A stretch of DNA of 64,000 nucleotides, from positions 34,434 through 98,433 of the forward strand of contig NZ_SPNT01000010.1 of the NCBI RefSeq assembly GCF_004959855.1, given 5' to 3'. Both the position numbers and the translations under genes were made by a program. The number at the start of each line of letters is the position of its first letter. Position 1 is the stretch's first letter. Source of the stretch: Nitratireductor sp. XY-223. Lineage in GTDB: Bacteria; Pseudomonadota; Alphaproteobacteria; Rhizobiales; Rhizobiaceae. Below, piece by piece: positions 1 through 8,334 of the stretch. Under the pieces are notes generated by a model. That model made no database searches. It saw only the letters and a program-made list of their open reading frames with translations, and was not told the origin of the DNA.

Positions 1-417
1 CTCTGCGAGGCACTGGTAACGTCCAAGGCGGCCGGCATGGATCTCAACACCGCCTACGAGGCGATCCGCATTTCCTCCGGCAACTCCTTCGTCCACGAGA
101 CAGAGAGCCAGGTGATCCTCAACGGCTCGCGCGACATCAATTTCACCATGGATCTCGTCTCCAAGGACATCGGCCTGTTCCAGCAGGTCGCCGACCGGGC
201 GGGCGTTCCGCTCGAGATGAACCCGATCATGATCGACATTTTCAGGGATGGCGAAAAGCGTTTCGGTTCAAGGGAATACTCGCCGAATATCATCAGAAGG
301 CTGGAGGAAGCGACCGGCATCGAGATCCTGGCCCCCGGATTCCCGCCCGAGATGACCGACGACGAACCGGAAGAACCGGGCTACGAGGTGGTGCCGAAGG
401 GAGTCGAGCGGCTTTAG
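1..417 (+). CDS. 3-hydroxyisobutyrate dehydrogenase-family oxidoreductase, C-terminal part (5' end outside window)
   Basis: The open frame runs from base 1 with no stop before 417, so this is the 3' end of a longer gene. The visible 138 residues match the all-helical C-terminal domain of beta-hydroxyacid dehydrogenases (NAD-binding domain 11): a helix with GNSFV, then the conserved block LVSKDIGLFQQVADRAGVPL. The Rossmann domain and the catalytic lysine lie upstream of the window. The tail after residue ~115 is acidic and Pro-rich, longer than usual. The family oxidises beta-hydroxy acids with NAD(P); the substrate cannot be told from this fragment. An ATG at 37 exists but is inside the domain, so it is not the start. 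Confidence 0.8.
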   Translation, partial: LCEALVTSKAAGMDLNTAYEAIRISSGNSFVHETESQVILNGSRDINFTMDLVSKDIGLFQQVADRAGVPLEMNPIMIDIFRDGEKRFGSREYSPNIIRRLEEATGIEILAPGFPPEMTDDEPEEPGYEVVPKGVERL

Positions 418-501
418 CTGCGGAATTTCACACAAATGCCGTGGACCTTGATTGTCGGCTGGTTCACTATGGCGCGGGGTTTCTTGTTGAGGGTGCCGAA
501 C

Positions 502-1365
502 GTGCTGAAATTCATCCACCTGACGGATATTCACCTGATCAGCGGCGGGCGCCGCCTCTATGGCGTCTCACCGGAGCGCCGGCTGCATGCCGCCGTCGAC
601 AGCATTCTTGAGGAGCACGGCGACGCGGATTTTATCGTCTTTACCGGCGATCAGGCCCATTGGGGCGACGACGCCAGCTATGGTGTGCTGGCCGATGCGA
701 TTGCCCGTGTCGACATGCCCGTCAAGGTGCTGATGGGCAACCATGACCACCGCGACGCGCTTGCGCGGGTCGTCCCCGGTGTTGACTCTGACGCAGATGG
801 CTTCATCCAGTCGACGCTCGATACCGAAGCCGGCCGCTGCCTGTTTCTGGACACCAAGAAGGACACGGTGACGGACGCCGGCGAATATTGTGAAAAGCGT
901 CGCGATTGGCTGCGCGCGCGGCTCGAGGAGAGCGACGAACCGGCGATGATCTTCATGCATCACCCGCCGCTGAAGCTCGGCCTCAAGGGCATGGACGTCA
1001 TCGATCTCCTCGATTCGGAAGCTTTCTTTGATGTGCTGAAGCCGCATATCGGCAAGATAAGGCACATCTTCTTCGGTCATGTTCACCGGCCGGTTTCCGG
1101 CAATTGGCGCGGCATCGGTTTTACCTGCATTCGCGGGCTCAATCATCAGCTGGCACTGGACCTTCGGGCTCCACAGACGAGCGTGCCCGGCAACTTCGAG
1201 CCGCCCGTCTACGGCGTCGTACTGGCCGACAGGGACCAGATTGTCGCCCATCTCCATGAATTCATGGACCGTTCGCCGCACTTCGAGTTGGTGACACCGG
1301 ACGGCCAGGACGGTAAGGAATACAGTCTGAACATGCGGCACGGCGACTGGGACCGCATGACCTGA
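502..1365 (+). CDS. Class III cyclic-nucleotide-phosphodiesterase-like metallophosphoesterase
   Basis: A 287-residue calcineurin-like phosphoesterase of the CpdA/Icc/GpdQ group. All metal-binding signatures are present in order: DIH near the N-terminus (D9, H11), GDQAHWGDD, GNHDHRD, HHPP and GHVHRP. These build a dinuclear Fe/Mn site. No signal peptide is seen, so it is cytoplasmic. I chose GTG 502 because a GAGGG ribosome site ends nine bases before it and the conserved fold starts immediately (VLKFIHLTDIH). ATG 436 would add 22 residues with no family match. Family members hydrolyse cAMP or glycerophosphodiesters; which applies here is not visible. Confidence 0.8.
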   Translation: MLKFIHLTDIHLISGGRRLYGVSPERRLHAAVDSILEEHGDADFIVFTGDQAHWGDDASYGVLADAIARVDMPVKVLMGNHDHRDALARVVPGVDSDADGFIQSTLDTEAGRCLFLDTKKDTVTDAGEYCEKRRDWLRARLEESDEPAMIFMHHPPLKLGLKGMDVIDLLDSEAFFDVLKPHIGKIRHIFFGHVHRPVSGNWRGIGFTCIRGLNHQLALDLRAPQTSVPGNFEPPVYGVVLADRDQIVAHLHEFMDRSPHFELVTPDGQDGKEYSLNMRHGDWDRMT

Positions 1366-1392
1366 TCTTCAATCGGGGACGCGTTCGGCCTG

Positions 1393-2496
1393 ATGAAAAT
1401 GCCAGTGATTTTCTGCCGGGTTTTACCGGCCATCTTCGCCGTCACGATTGGCCTTTGGGCAACCGCTGAGCCCGCCCGGGCAGGCGAAACGATGCCTGTC
1501 ACGCCGGTAAGCAATGCCATCGCCCGGTTCGTTCTTCCGGCGTATGAAAATTTCAGCAAGCGGAGCGGCGACCTGAGCGAGCGGATCGGCGCGCTCTGTG
1601 CATCCCCGTCGCCGGAAGGGCTCGACGAAGTCAGGTCGGCATTCAGCAACACCGTGGTGGCGATGGCCGCAGTCAGTATCGTGCGTATCGGACCAATCCT
1701 CGAGGATAACCGGCTCGAAAGGCTCCTATTCTGGCCGGACCGGCGCGGCATTGGGCTGCGGCAGATCCAGGTGATCATCGCCAAGCAGGATCCGACCGCA
1801 ACGGATCCCGGCGGCCTTGCCGGCAAGAGCGTCGCGGTCCAGGGGCTCACGGCGCTGGAATTCGTGCTGTTCGGTGAAGGCGCGGAGACACTGGAGCAGA
1901 TCCCGAACGGCTACCGTTGCCGCCTGGCGCGGTCCATCGGCACCAATGTCAGCGGGATCGCCAAGGCGGTCCTCGAAGAATGGCAGGCGCCTGCGGGCTT
2001 CGCACATGGGTGGCAGAACCCTGGGCCGGAGAATTCCGCGTTCCGCGATGAGAAGGAATCGCTGAGCGCATTGGTCAGCCTGTTCGCCAACGGACTGGAA
2101 TATTATGACACCATCGAGCTCGGGTCTTTCCTTGGTGTGACGCCCGAAAAGGACCGCCCCCGCCGAGCGCTCTTTCACCGGTCCGGCAATACGCTCCGCT
2201 TCCTGCAGGCGGGACTGAAGGATTTCCGGGAACTCTATAGGACGTCTGAACTGGCTGCGCTGCTTCCCGATGGATCGGCCTGGATCGACGAGGCGGTCGT
2301 CTTCGGCTTTCGCCATGGCATTGCAGGCCTTGAATCGCTCAGCGGCTCCGCGGCGGACCTGATCGAGAGCCCACAGCAACGCTCCAAGCTCGTCTTCGTG
2401 CGCACGGTCGTTCGCGGGCTCGGCGAGAATTTCGGCATCGACATGACCGCTGCACTCGACCTGACCGCCAATTTCTCAAGCCTCGACGGAGACTGA
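1393..2496 (+). CDS. Imelysin (M75)-family secreted protein
   Basis: A 367-residue protein with a Sec signal peptide (hydrophobic core residues 5-24, cleavage near PARAG) followed by an imelysin-like helical domain. The family signature is seen as VQGLTALEFVLFGEG. Classical imelysins carry HxxE in this position; here it reads TALE, so the His is missing, as in the predicted-lipoprotein branch of the family. Imelysins are periplasmic or surface proteins linked to iron uptake, with no proven peptidase activity in this branch. It is followed three bases later by a DUF1513 gene, its usual partner. Confidence 0.8.
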   Translation: MKMPVIFCRVLPAIFAVTIGLWATAEPARAGETMPVTPVSNAIARFVLPAYENFSKRSGDLSERIGALCASPSPEGLDEVRSAFSNTVVAMAAVSIVRIGPILEDNRLERLLFWPDRRGIGLRQIQVIIAKQDPTATDPGGLAGKSVAVQGLTALEFVLFGEGAETLEQIPNGYRCRLARSIGTNVSGIAKAVLEEWQAPAGFAHGWQNPGPENSAFRDEKESLSALVSLFANGLEYYDTIELGSFLGVTPEKDRPRRALFHRSGNTLRFLQAGLKDFRELYRTSELAALLPDGSAWIDEAVVFGFRHGIAGLESLSGSAADLIESPQQRSKLVFVRTVVRGLGENFGIDMTAALDLTANFSSLDGD

Positions 2497-2498
2497 CC

Positions 2499-3599
2499 GT
2501 GGCAAGGCAGCTTTTGGACAGGCGCGCATTTCTGGCGACATCCGGTGCGGCCTTCGTCGCCTCGCTCGCGCCGGCGCGTGCCGAAGCGCTTGAGCGTGCG
2601 GGTGCGGTTTTCGCCTCGGCATACGCCGACGGTCGCGGCGGGTTCGGGGCAGCCCTTTTGACCGAGCGTGGCGATCTTCTCGCCACCGTTCCCCTGCCCT
2701 CGCGCGGTCATGACATTGCCTGTCACAAGGCCTCAGGGCGGGCATTCGCCTTTGCGCGTCGGCCCGGCACGATCGCCGTGGCATTCGACCGCGACGGCAG
2801 GACCGCACCGCAGTCGATTGTCGCGCCTTCCGGGCGGCACTTTTACGGTCACGGCGTTTATTCGCCGGACGGCAAGCTGCTTTATGCCAGCGAGAACAAC
2901 TTTGACGGCGCGGCCGGCGTCGTTGGCGTCTACGATGTCGAAGCCGGCTACAGCAGGATCGGTGAGTTTTCCTCCGGCGGCGTCGGCCCGCACGACATGC
3001 TGCTCCTAGGCGACGGCCGCACCCTGGCCATTGCCAATGGCGGCATCGAAACCCATCCGGATTTCGGCCGCGCGAAGCTCAACCTCGCGACGATGGCGCC
3101 GTCACTGTGCTTTGTCGACCGGATTGACGGATCGCTCATCGAACGTCAGGCATTGCCCGCCGAACTGCACCGGCTGTCGATCCGCCACCTGGCACGGGAT
3201 GGCCGGAACGGGGTCTATTTTGCCTGCCAGTTCGAGGGATCGCCGACGGAACGCCCGCCGCTTTGCGGTCGCGCGGTCCCGGGCCAGGATATCCGCCTGT
3301 TCGAAATGGAACCGCAGATCAGCGCGAAACTGAAGAACTATGTCGGATCGATCGCAGCCAACCGGCAGGCAGGAACCGTCGCGATCAGCTCGCCGCGCGG
3401 CAATTGCATGATGGTGCTCGACGGCCGCACCGGTCGCGTGATCGGGCAGCGGCACATGCACAATGTCTGCGGCGTTGCCGAGATGGCTGACGGCTACATT
3501 GCCTCGACCGGTGACGGTGTGCTTTTCAGCACATCCGGCGGCAATGTCGATGGCGGTATGCTGCACTGGGACAATCACATGCTGCGGGTTGCCGGATGA
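2499..3599 (+). CDS. DUF1513 domain protein with Tat-type signal
   Basis: A 366-residue protein that starts at GTG 2499, right after the imelysin stop, so the two are translationally linked. The N-terminus (DRRAFLATSGAAF) is a Tat-like signal with cleavage near PARAEA. The remainder is a seven-bladed beta-propeller-like DUF1513 domain with motifs such as FYGHGVYSPDG, VGPHDM and SSPRGN. DUF1513 proteins occur with imelysins and a di-haem peroxidase in putative iron-uptake loci; the peroxidase is not in this window. Biochemical function is unknown. Confidence 0.8.
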   Translation: MARQLLDRRAFLATSGAAFVASLAPARAEALERAGAVFASAYADGRGGFGAALLTERGDLLATVPLPSRGHDIACHKASGRAFAFARRPGTIAVAFDRDGRTAPQSIVAPSGRHFYGHGVYSPDGKLLYASENNFDGAAGVVGVYDVEAGYSRIGEFSSGGVGPHDMLLLGDGRTLAIANGGIETHPDFGRAKLNLATMAPSLCFVDRIDGSLIERQALPAELHRLSIRHLARDGRNGVYFACQFEGSPTERPPLCGRAVPGQDIRLFEMEPQISAKLKNYVGSIAANRQAGTVAISSPRGNCMMVLDGRTGRVIGQRHMHNVCGVAEMADGYIASTGDGVLFSTSGGNVDGGMLHWDNHMLRVAG

Positions 3600-3623
3600 C
3601 CCGTTAGCGGCAGGAGCTTGCAC

Positions 3624-5039
3624 ATGACCAACCAGCGTGAACTGATCGACCTCAGCGCCTGCCGCATGGTGGAACTCCTCGACGCCGGCACCATTTCCGC
3701 GGCCGATGCGCTGGACGCTCTCGAAAGCCGCATTGCCGAGGTCGACCCGCTGGTCAACGCGCTGCCGACACTGTGTTTCGAGCGCGCCCGCGACGCGGCG
3801 CGGCGGCTGCAGGACCTGCCCGTCGATGAACGCGGTTTGCTGCGCGGCCTTCCGGTGCCGATCAAGGACCTCACCCAGGTCGCCGGTGTGCGCACCACAT
3901 CCGGCTCCCTCCTGTTCGAGGATCACGTATCGGAAACGACCGGGCTGCCCGCCCGTGTCCTCGAAAGGAACGGCGCGGTCGTCTACGCGAAATCCAATAC
4001 GCCGGAATTCGGCACCGGCGGGCACACGCGCAACAAGGTCTTCGGCATCACCCGCAATCCGCGCGACCGGTCGCGCTCCGCCGGCGGGTCTTCCGGCGGC
4101 GCCGCCGCCGCGCTGGCGACCGGCATGGCCTGGATCGCCCACGGCTCCGATATGGCCGGTTCGCTGCGAACGCCGGCCAGCTTTTGCGGTGTTGCCAGCC
4201 TGCGCCCTTCGCCCGGACTGATCGCGGGAGACCAACCGAGACTGCCGTTCCAGGTCCTCGGCCAGGAAGGGCCGATGGCGCGCAACGTCGAGGACGTTGC
4301 CCTGATGACCGACGCCATGAGCGGTCTTTCGTTCGAAGCCGGGCTGACGAAACCCGCGCCGGAATCCTCGTTTCTGGACGCGGCACGCACGCCGAAAAGA
4401 CCGCCGCGCATTGCCGTCAGCACGGATCTCGGCGTGACCGAGGTCGCGGCCGAGGTCCGCGATACGTTCAATGCCGCCATGGAGACACTGGCGGGTGCGG
4501 GCCTTGCACTCGAAGACGGCCATCCGGACTTTTCCGACGCTGTAGAGGCGTTCACCGTGCAGCGCGCGCTGATATACGCCGTCAAGCTCGGCGACGCGCT
4601 CGCTGATGCGCGCGGTCTTTTCAACCCCGAGGTCGTCTGGAATATCGAAAAGGGTCTCGACGCCGACGGACCGTCCATCCGCAGCGCCATTGCGGCGCAG
4701 GGCCGGCTGTTTCAGAAGGCCGTGCAGTTCATGCAGGAATACGACCTGTTGATCTGCCCGGCCACGGTCATGCAGCCCTTCCCCGCGGACGAAACCTATC
4801 CGGGATCGTCCGCCGGGACCCCCGTGAGCGACTACTTTGACTGGCTGAAAATCGTCTATGTGGTGTCCGCCGCGACGCTTCCGGTCGTCACCGTTCCCTG
4901 CGGCTTCACCGAGGGCGGGCTACCGCTCGCGATTCAGCTCATCGGCCGGCCGCACGGCGAACACGAGCTGTTCCGTTTTGCCAGGTACATCGAGGATATC
5001 CTCGGCTGGGACGCAGCACCGATAGACCCCGTCGAATAG
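3624..5039 (+). CDS. Amidase-signature enzyme
   Basis: A 471-residue amidase of the GatA/AtzF superfamily. The Ser-cisSer-Lys triad is visible: K81 in PVPIKDL, the cis-Ser within GGSSGG (156-157) and nucleophile S180 in SDMAGSLRTPA. The common TGGS before the nucleophile is MAGS here, a known variant among stand-alone amidases. ATG 3624 is chosen because AGGAG lies seven bases upstream; TTG 3618 is the only other option. There is no GatB/GatC nearby, so it is a catabolic amide hydrolase, not a tRNA amidotransferase. Substrate unknown. It is 24 bases after the DUF1513 gene and may be co-transcribed. Confidence 0.85.
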   Translation: MTNQRELIDLSACRMVELLDAGTISAADALDALESRIAEVDPLVNALPTLCFERARDAARRLQDLPVDERGLLRGLPVPIKDLTQVAGVRTTSGSLLFEDHVSETTGLPARVLERNGAVVYAKSNTPEFGTGGHTRNKVFGITRNPRDRSRSAGGSSGGAAAALATGMAWIAHGSDMAGSLRTPASFCGVASLRPSPGLIAGDQPRLPFQVLGQEGPMARNVEDVALMTDAMSGLSFEAGLTKPAPESSFLDAARTPKRPPRIAVSTDLGVTEVAAEVRDTFNAAMETLAGAGLALEDGHPDFSDAVEAFTVQRALIYAVKLGDALADARGLFNPEVVWNIEKGLDADGPSIRSAIAAQGRLFQKAVQFMQEYDLLICPATVMQPFPADETYPGSSAGTPVSDYFDWLKIVYVVSAATLPVVTVPCGFTEGGLPLAIQLIGRPHGEHELFRFARYIEDILGWDAAPIDPVE

Positions 5040-5156
5040 GGCAATTCCTTAACGCGCACACGCCGATACGGGTTAATCCTTAACCATATCCTTCATGACA
5101 ATTTTAAGGGTTCGCCTGCATGCTCACAACCAGTTCAGTATGTTCCTCGGTGCTGC

Positions 5157-5561
5157 GTGATGCGCAAGACAGTCTTTTCCATACTCATCGTGGCCATGGC
5201 CGGCCTGCCGCTGTCCGGCTGCGCCAGTTTCTTCGGCATCGGCTCCTACTCGTCGAAGGTGAGCTACAACGACACCAAATGGTGCGTGCCGCGCAAGCTC
5301 AAGCGCGTGCTCGGACGCGTCTCGCGCAAATACGGCACCGTCACCGTCCACTCGACCAAGCGCTGGTGGTTCGAGAACTGGCGCAAGGGCGGCGCCCGCA
5401 ACTCGTACCACCTGAACTGCCAGGCGGTTGACTTTACCGTGCGCGGCGATCCGGCTTCCGTCCTTGCCTATCTGCGCTCCCAGCGCGAGGTCGGCGGCTA
5501 CAGCTACTACGCCCGCACCGGCCACTATCACATCGACACCGGCCCGCGGCGGACCTGGTAG
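5157..5561 (+). CDS. M15-family peptidase-like lipoprotein
   Basis: A small (133-134 residue) lipoprotein. The signal peptide ends in lipobox LSGC, so the mature protein is lipid-anchored. The domain resembles Peptidase_M15_3/DUF882 (YcbK/MepK-like): SYHLNCQAVDFTV supplies His and Asp and GHYHIDTG the second His of a zinc site. Such proteins cut peptidoglycan cross-links or are inactive relatives. Start is GTG 5157 or ATG 5160, one codon apart. It precedes an L,D-transpeptidase and a Pal-like lipoprotein, so the three form a cell-envelope neighbourhood. Confidence 0.8.
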   Translation: MMRKTVFSILIVAMAGLPLSGCASFFGIGSYSSKVSYNDTKWCVPRKLKRVLGRVSRKYGTVTVHSTKRWWFENWRKGGARNSYHLNCQAVDFTVRGDPASVLAYLRSQREVGGYSYYARTGHYHIDTGPRRTW

Positions 5562-5580
5562 GTCTGGTTTTGCCCGGCGG

Positions 5581-5610
5581 TTGACGCAAAACGCCTTTTA
5601 CGCATTTAAT
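5581..5610 (+). promoter_or_regulatory. Putative sigma-70 promoter of the L,D-transpeptidase gene
   Basis: TTGACG at 5581-5586 and TTTAAT at 5605-5610, each 5/6 to consensus with an 18-base spacer. Predicted transcription start is about 70 bases before the ATG at 5685. Confidence 0.45.
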
Positions 5611-5684
5611 AGCCTCCATGTGACGAACGGCCGCACCGGGCGGAGATGCGGCGTGCCGGCAATGACCGGCGCAGGGAGGATCAA

Positions 5685-6323
5685 ATGGAAAGGCGCAGCC
5701 TTTTAAAAGGCGCCCTGGCGGCAGCAGCCGGCTTGAGCGTACCCTTTGTCTGGACCAGCAGTGTCCAGGCCCAGTCGTCGAAATACTTCAAGGGCGCGAC
5801 GAAGGACGGCGAGTACACCTACCCGAACACCAATTTCAAGTCGATCGACCCGCGCTGGCACCGCCAGATGGTCAAGTACTTCTCCGACGAGCCGGAAGGC
5901 ACGGTCGTTGTCGATACGCGCAACCACTATCTCTACTGGATCTGGGAAAACAACACCGCGATGCGCTACGGCGTCGGCGTCGGGCGCGAGGGCTTCCAGT
6001 GGTTCGGGCGCGCCAACATTGCGCGCAAGGCCCGCTGGCCGCGCTGGGTTCCGCCGGAGGCAATGAAGCAGCGCCAGCCCGACCTGCCCGACTCCATGGA
6101 TGGCGGCCCGAGGAACCCGCTGGGCGCGCGGGCGCTTTATCTGCACGGCAAGGGCGGCGACACAGGCTATCGCCTGCACGGCACGGCCGAGCCCTGGTCC
6201 ATCGGATCCGATGTCTCGTCCGGCTGCATTCGCATGTTCAACGAGGACATCATCGACCTTTACCGGCGCGCGCCGATCGGCACCGCCGTTCTCGTTCTGG
6301 AGCACATCTCCGACAGGGCATGA
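5685..6323 (+). CDS. L,D-transpeptidase (YkuD family)
   Basis: A 212-residue exported transpeptidase. It begins MERRSLLKGALAAAAGL, a Tat-like signal with cleavage near QAQ, then a YkuD domain with the full active-site block: HGTAEPWSIG followed by SSGCIRM, the nucleophile being the Cys. It forms 3-3 cross-links or attaches proteins to peptidoglycan; rhizobia carry many paralogues. ATG 5685 is preferred over ATG 5646 because GGGAGGA lies just upstream and the signal peptide then starts correctly. A good promoter precedes it. Confidence 0.88.
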   Translation: MERRSLLKGALAAAAGLSVPFVWTSSVQAQSSKYFKGATKDGEYTYPNTNFKSIDPRWHRQMVKYFSDEPEGTVVVDTRNHYLYWIWENNTAMRYGVGVGREGFQWFGRANIARKARWPRWVPPEAMKQRQPDLPDSMDGGPRNPLGARALYLHGKGGDTGYRLHGTAEPWSIGSDVSSGCIRMFNEDIIDLYRRAPIGTAVLVLEHISDRA

Positions 6324-6365
6324 TTTGAAAAATGCGCGCGACGGGGAGCGCGCAACACGGGGGAA

Positions 6366-6920
6366 ATGAGTATGAAGAGTATTCTCCATCTGGTGGCGGT
6401 CATCGCGCTGCTTTTATCCGGCGTGGCGCTGTCCGGCTGCAATGCGACGCGCGCGGCGCTGGGCGATCCCAATTCCGGGCAGACGGACGACGCCGCCGTC
6501 GGCTTTGCCGACATCAGCACCGGCAGCGAGGAAAACTTCATCATGACCGCCGGACGGCGGGTCTATTTCACCTCCGGTTCGGCCGAGCTTGACGATGTGG
6601 CGCGCGAGACGCTCGACCTTCAGGCGGCCTGGCTGACGCAGCACCGAAGGTGGCTCGTCAAGCTGCAGGGCTTCGCCGACGATCCGGGTTCCGGCGCGGC
6701 AAATGTCAAACTGTCGGACCGGCGGGCCAAGGCCGTGATGGACTACCTTGCATCCAAGGGCGTCAGCCCGCAGCGCATGTGGGCCAAGGGCTACGGCAAG
6801 GAACGCCTGGTCCGCAACTGCCCGGACATTTCCTGCAAGGCACAGAACCGGCGTGTCGTCGTCAATCTGCGCGAGGAATTCGACGCCGCGGCGCCGCAAT
6901 ACAGGGGCAACCAGAGCTAA
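6366..6920 (+). CDS. OmpA/Pal-like peptidoglycan-binding lipoprotein
   Basis: A lipoprotein of 182-184 residues. The signal peptide ends at lipobox LSGC, followed by a short linker and a C-terminal OmpA domain (VYFTSGSAELDD, then LSDRRAKAVMDYL, then NRRVVV) that binds meso-DAP. It is shorter than a canonical Pal and has no Tol genes nearby, so it is a Pal-like paralogue rather than Pal. ATG 6366 and 6372 are both possible; 6372 has better spacing from the GGGG run at 6360-6363. Its stop is 19 bases from the convergent ACP gene. Confidence 0.82.
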   Translation: MSMKSILHLVAVIALLLSGVALSGCNATRAALGDPNSGQTDDAAVGFADISTGSEENFIMTAGRRVYFTSGSAELDDVARETLDLQAAWLTQHRRWLVKLQGFADDPGSGAANVKLSDRRAKAVMDYLASKGVSPQRMWAKGYGKERLVRNCPDISCKAQNRRVVVNLREEFDAAAPQYRGNQS

Positions 6921-6939
6921 ACGCGATCGGTCCGGGGCG

Positions 6940-7194
6940 TCAGGCGTTTTTCGTAACGTAACCGATGATCAGATTGATCGTGCCGAAATTCTCGATGGTC
7001 AAATCATCGTCGGGAATCGAAATCCGGTAGGTCTGTTCCAGCCACATGATCAGTTCCATCGTGGCGGCGGAATCAAGGATATCCAGCTGCGGGATGAAGG
7101 CGTCGTCGCCGAGACCGTCCGCCTCGTTGCCGATTGCCTCCGCAAGCGCGACTATTTTGTCGCGGATTTGCTGTCGTGCCGTATCCGGGTCCAT
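6940..7194 (-). CDS. Stand-alone acyl carrier protein
   Basis: An 84-residue acidic four-helix carrier protein. The phosphopantetheine site is S42 in LDILDSAATMEL, followed by a typical helix III (DDDLTIENF). It starts at ATG 7194 with an AGGGG ribosome site and lies 14 bases after the E2 stop, last gene of an operon methyltransferase - E1 - E2 - ACP. It is not the housekeeping AcpP: the sequence differs and no fab genes are nearby. I infer that it receives the acyl group from the neighbouring E2, or carries a pathway intermediate. Confidence 0.85.
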   Translation of the reverse strand: MDPDTARQQIRDKIVALAEAIGNEADGLGDDAFIPQLDILDSAATMELIMWLEQTYRISIPDDDLTIENFGTINLIIGYVTKNA

Positions 7195-7208
7195 GGATTC
7201 CCCTAAAG

Positions 7209-8327
7209 CTATTCTTTAGCAATTGCGTTTTCGTTAGGCGACGTCAGGTGATTGAGCGCCTGGAACGCGGCGGCGCCGTCAAGCACCCGGTGATCGTAGG
7301 TCGCGCCGAGGATCGACCGGCCGTCCCGGGCCGCGCTGTGGGCGACCATCAGCGAAACAAAGGGCGGCAGGATCGGCATGTGCCGGAGCACCGGCCAGCG
7401 CGCCATGCTCGAAATGGCGACCGTGGCGCCGCTCATTTCGGCGGGCTGCAGTTTGCCGCGCATGGCCGAGCGGTGCAGCCGGGCAAACGCATCAACGAAT
7501 TCCCTGCCATCCATGCCGTCGGCCTCGTGGACTACGGGCAGGAAGAGCTTGCCGCCGATATGGACGGTGAAACCGAGATTGACGCAGTCATAGACGTATT
7601 TCCGGCCGTTATGGACCGTGGTGTTGAGGTCCGGGTTGTCCGCTGCATGACGGACGAGCTGGTAGGCCATGAGCGGCACCAGCGGACTGCTCAGAAGGCC
7701 GTGCGTGTCGCGGAAATTCTGGGCGAATGCCTGCCAGTCCGCCTCGTCATAGTCCGCCTCAAGATAGGTGGCGGCTGCGTCATTTGCGTGCCACGAAACC
7801 GAATTGAGCATCGCCGCCTCATAGGCACTGAATTCGACGCTCTTTCCGTCGGCATCCGGCGCGCCGGTCTGCGCGACCGCAGCCTTTGCCGGTTCGGCGT
7901 TTGGCGCGTTTGCGGCGATGAAGGCCTCGACATCCGAGACCTTCATGCGCGCGCCCGAGACGGGAATGTCCCCGGCGGACATACCGTGCTCTTTCATCAA
8001 TGCCAGGGCACCCGCCGTCGGCCGGTCGCTCGCGGACAGGGCCGCCGCGTCCTGCTTCGCCGGTTGCTCCTCCGGCACCGCCTCGTCGGGCGTCGCGCCG
8101 ATCCACATCAGCACCGCGCCGACATCGAGCATCTCGCCCTCGGCGCCCGACGCCTCGAGAACAAAGCCGTCCGCCTCGGCCTCGACGACCACGGTCGCCT
8201 TCTCGGACTCGATCTCCGCCACCGCCTGTCCGGATGTCACCGCCTCTCCCGGCGAAACCAGGACGGCGATAAGCCTGACCTCATCGTCATTGTTGTTGAT
8301 GCGCGGCACGAAAACGGGTTGGGGCAT
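7209..8327 (-). CDS. 2-oxo acid dehydrogenase E2 (dihydrolipoamide acyltransferase)
   Basis: A 372-residue E2 with three parts. The lipoyl domain (1-78) has lipoyl lysine K43 in ESEKATVVVEAEADG. A peripheral-subunit-binding domain follows (about 95-140, with KVSDVEAFIA). The catalytic acyltransferase domain (~165-372) ends with active-site H346 in DHRVLDG. The core is shorter than in PDH or BCKDH E2s. It normally moves an acyl group from lipoate to CoA. Here it lies between a fused E1 and a free ACP with no E3 in the locus, so transfer to the ACP is a reasonable inference. It is seven bases after the E1 stop. Confidence 0.85.
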   Translation of the reverse strand: MPQPVFVPRINNNDDEVRLIAVLVSPGEAVTSGQAVAEIESEKATVVVEAEADGFVLEASGAEGEMLDVGAVLMWIGATPDEAVPEEQPAKQDAAALSASDRPTAGALALMKEHGMSAGDIPVSGARMKVSDVEAFIAANAPNAEPAKAAVAQTGAPDADGKSVEFSAYEAAMLNSVSWHANDAAATYLEADYDEADWQAFAQNFRDTHGLLSSPLVPLMAYQLVRHAADNPDLNTTVHNGRKYVYDCVNLGFTVHIGGKLFLPVVHEADGMDGREFVDAFARLHRSAMRGKLQPAEMSGATVAISSMARWPVLRHMPILPPFVSLMVAHSAARDGRSILGATYDHRVLDGAAAFQALNHLTSPNENAIAKE

Positions 8328-8334
8328 GTCTGGC

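Noticed and set aside
3102..4523. 473-residue frame on the - strand opposite DUF1513 and the amidase
   Set aside because: Antisense to two genes with intact motifs; composition typical of a shadow frame.
5065..5090. TTAA repeats (GGTTAATCCTTAACC) as a CtrA site
   Set aside because: Spacing between TTAA halves is three bases, not the seven of the CtrA consensus.
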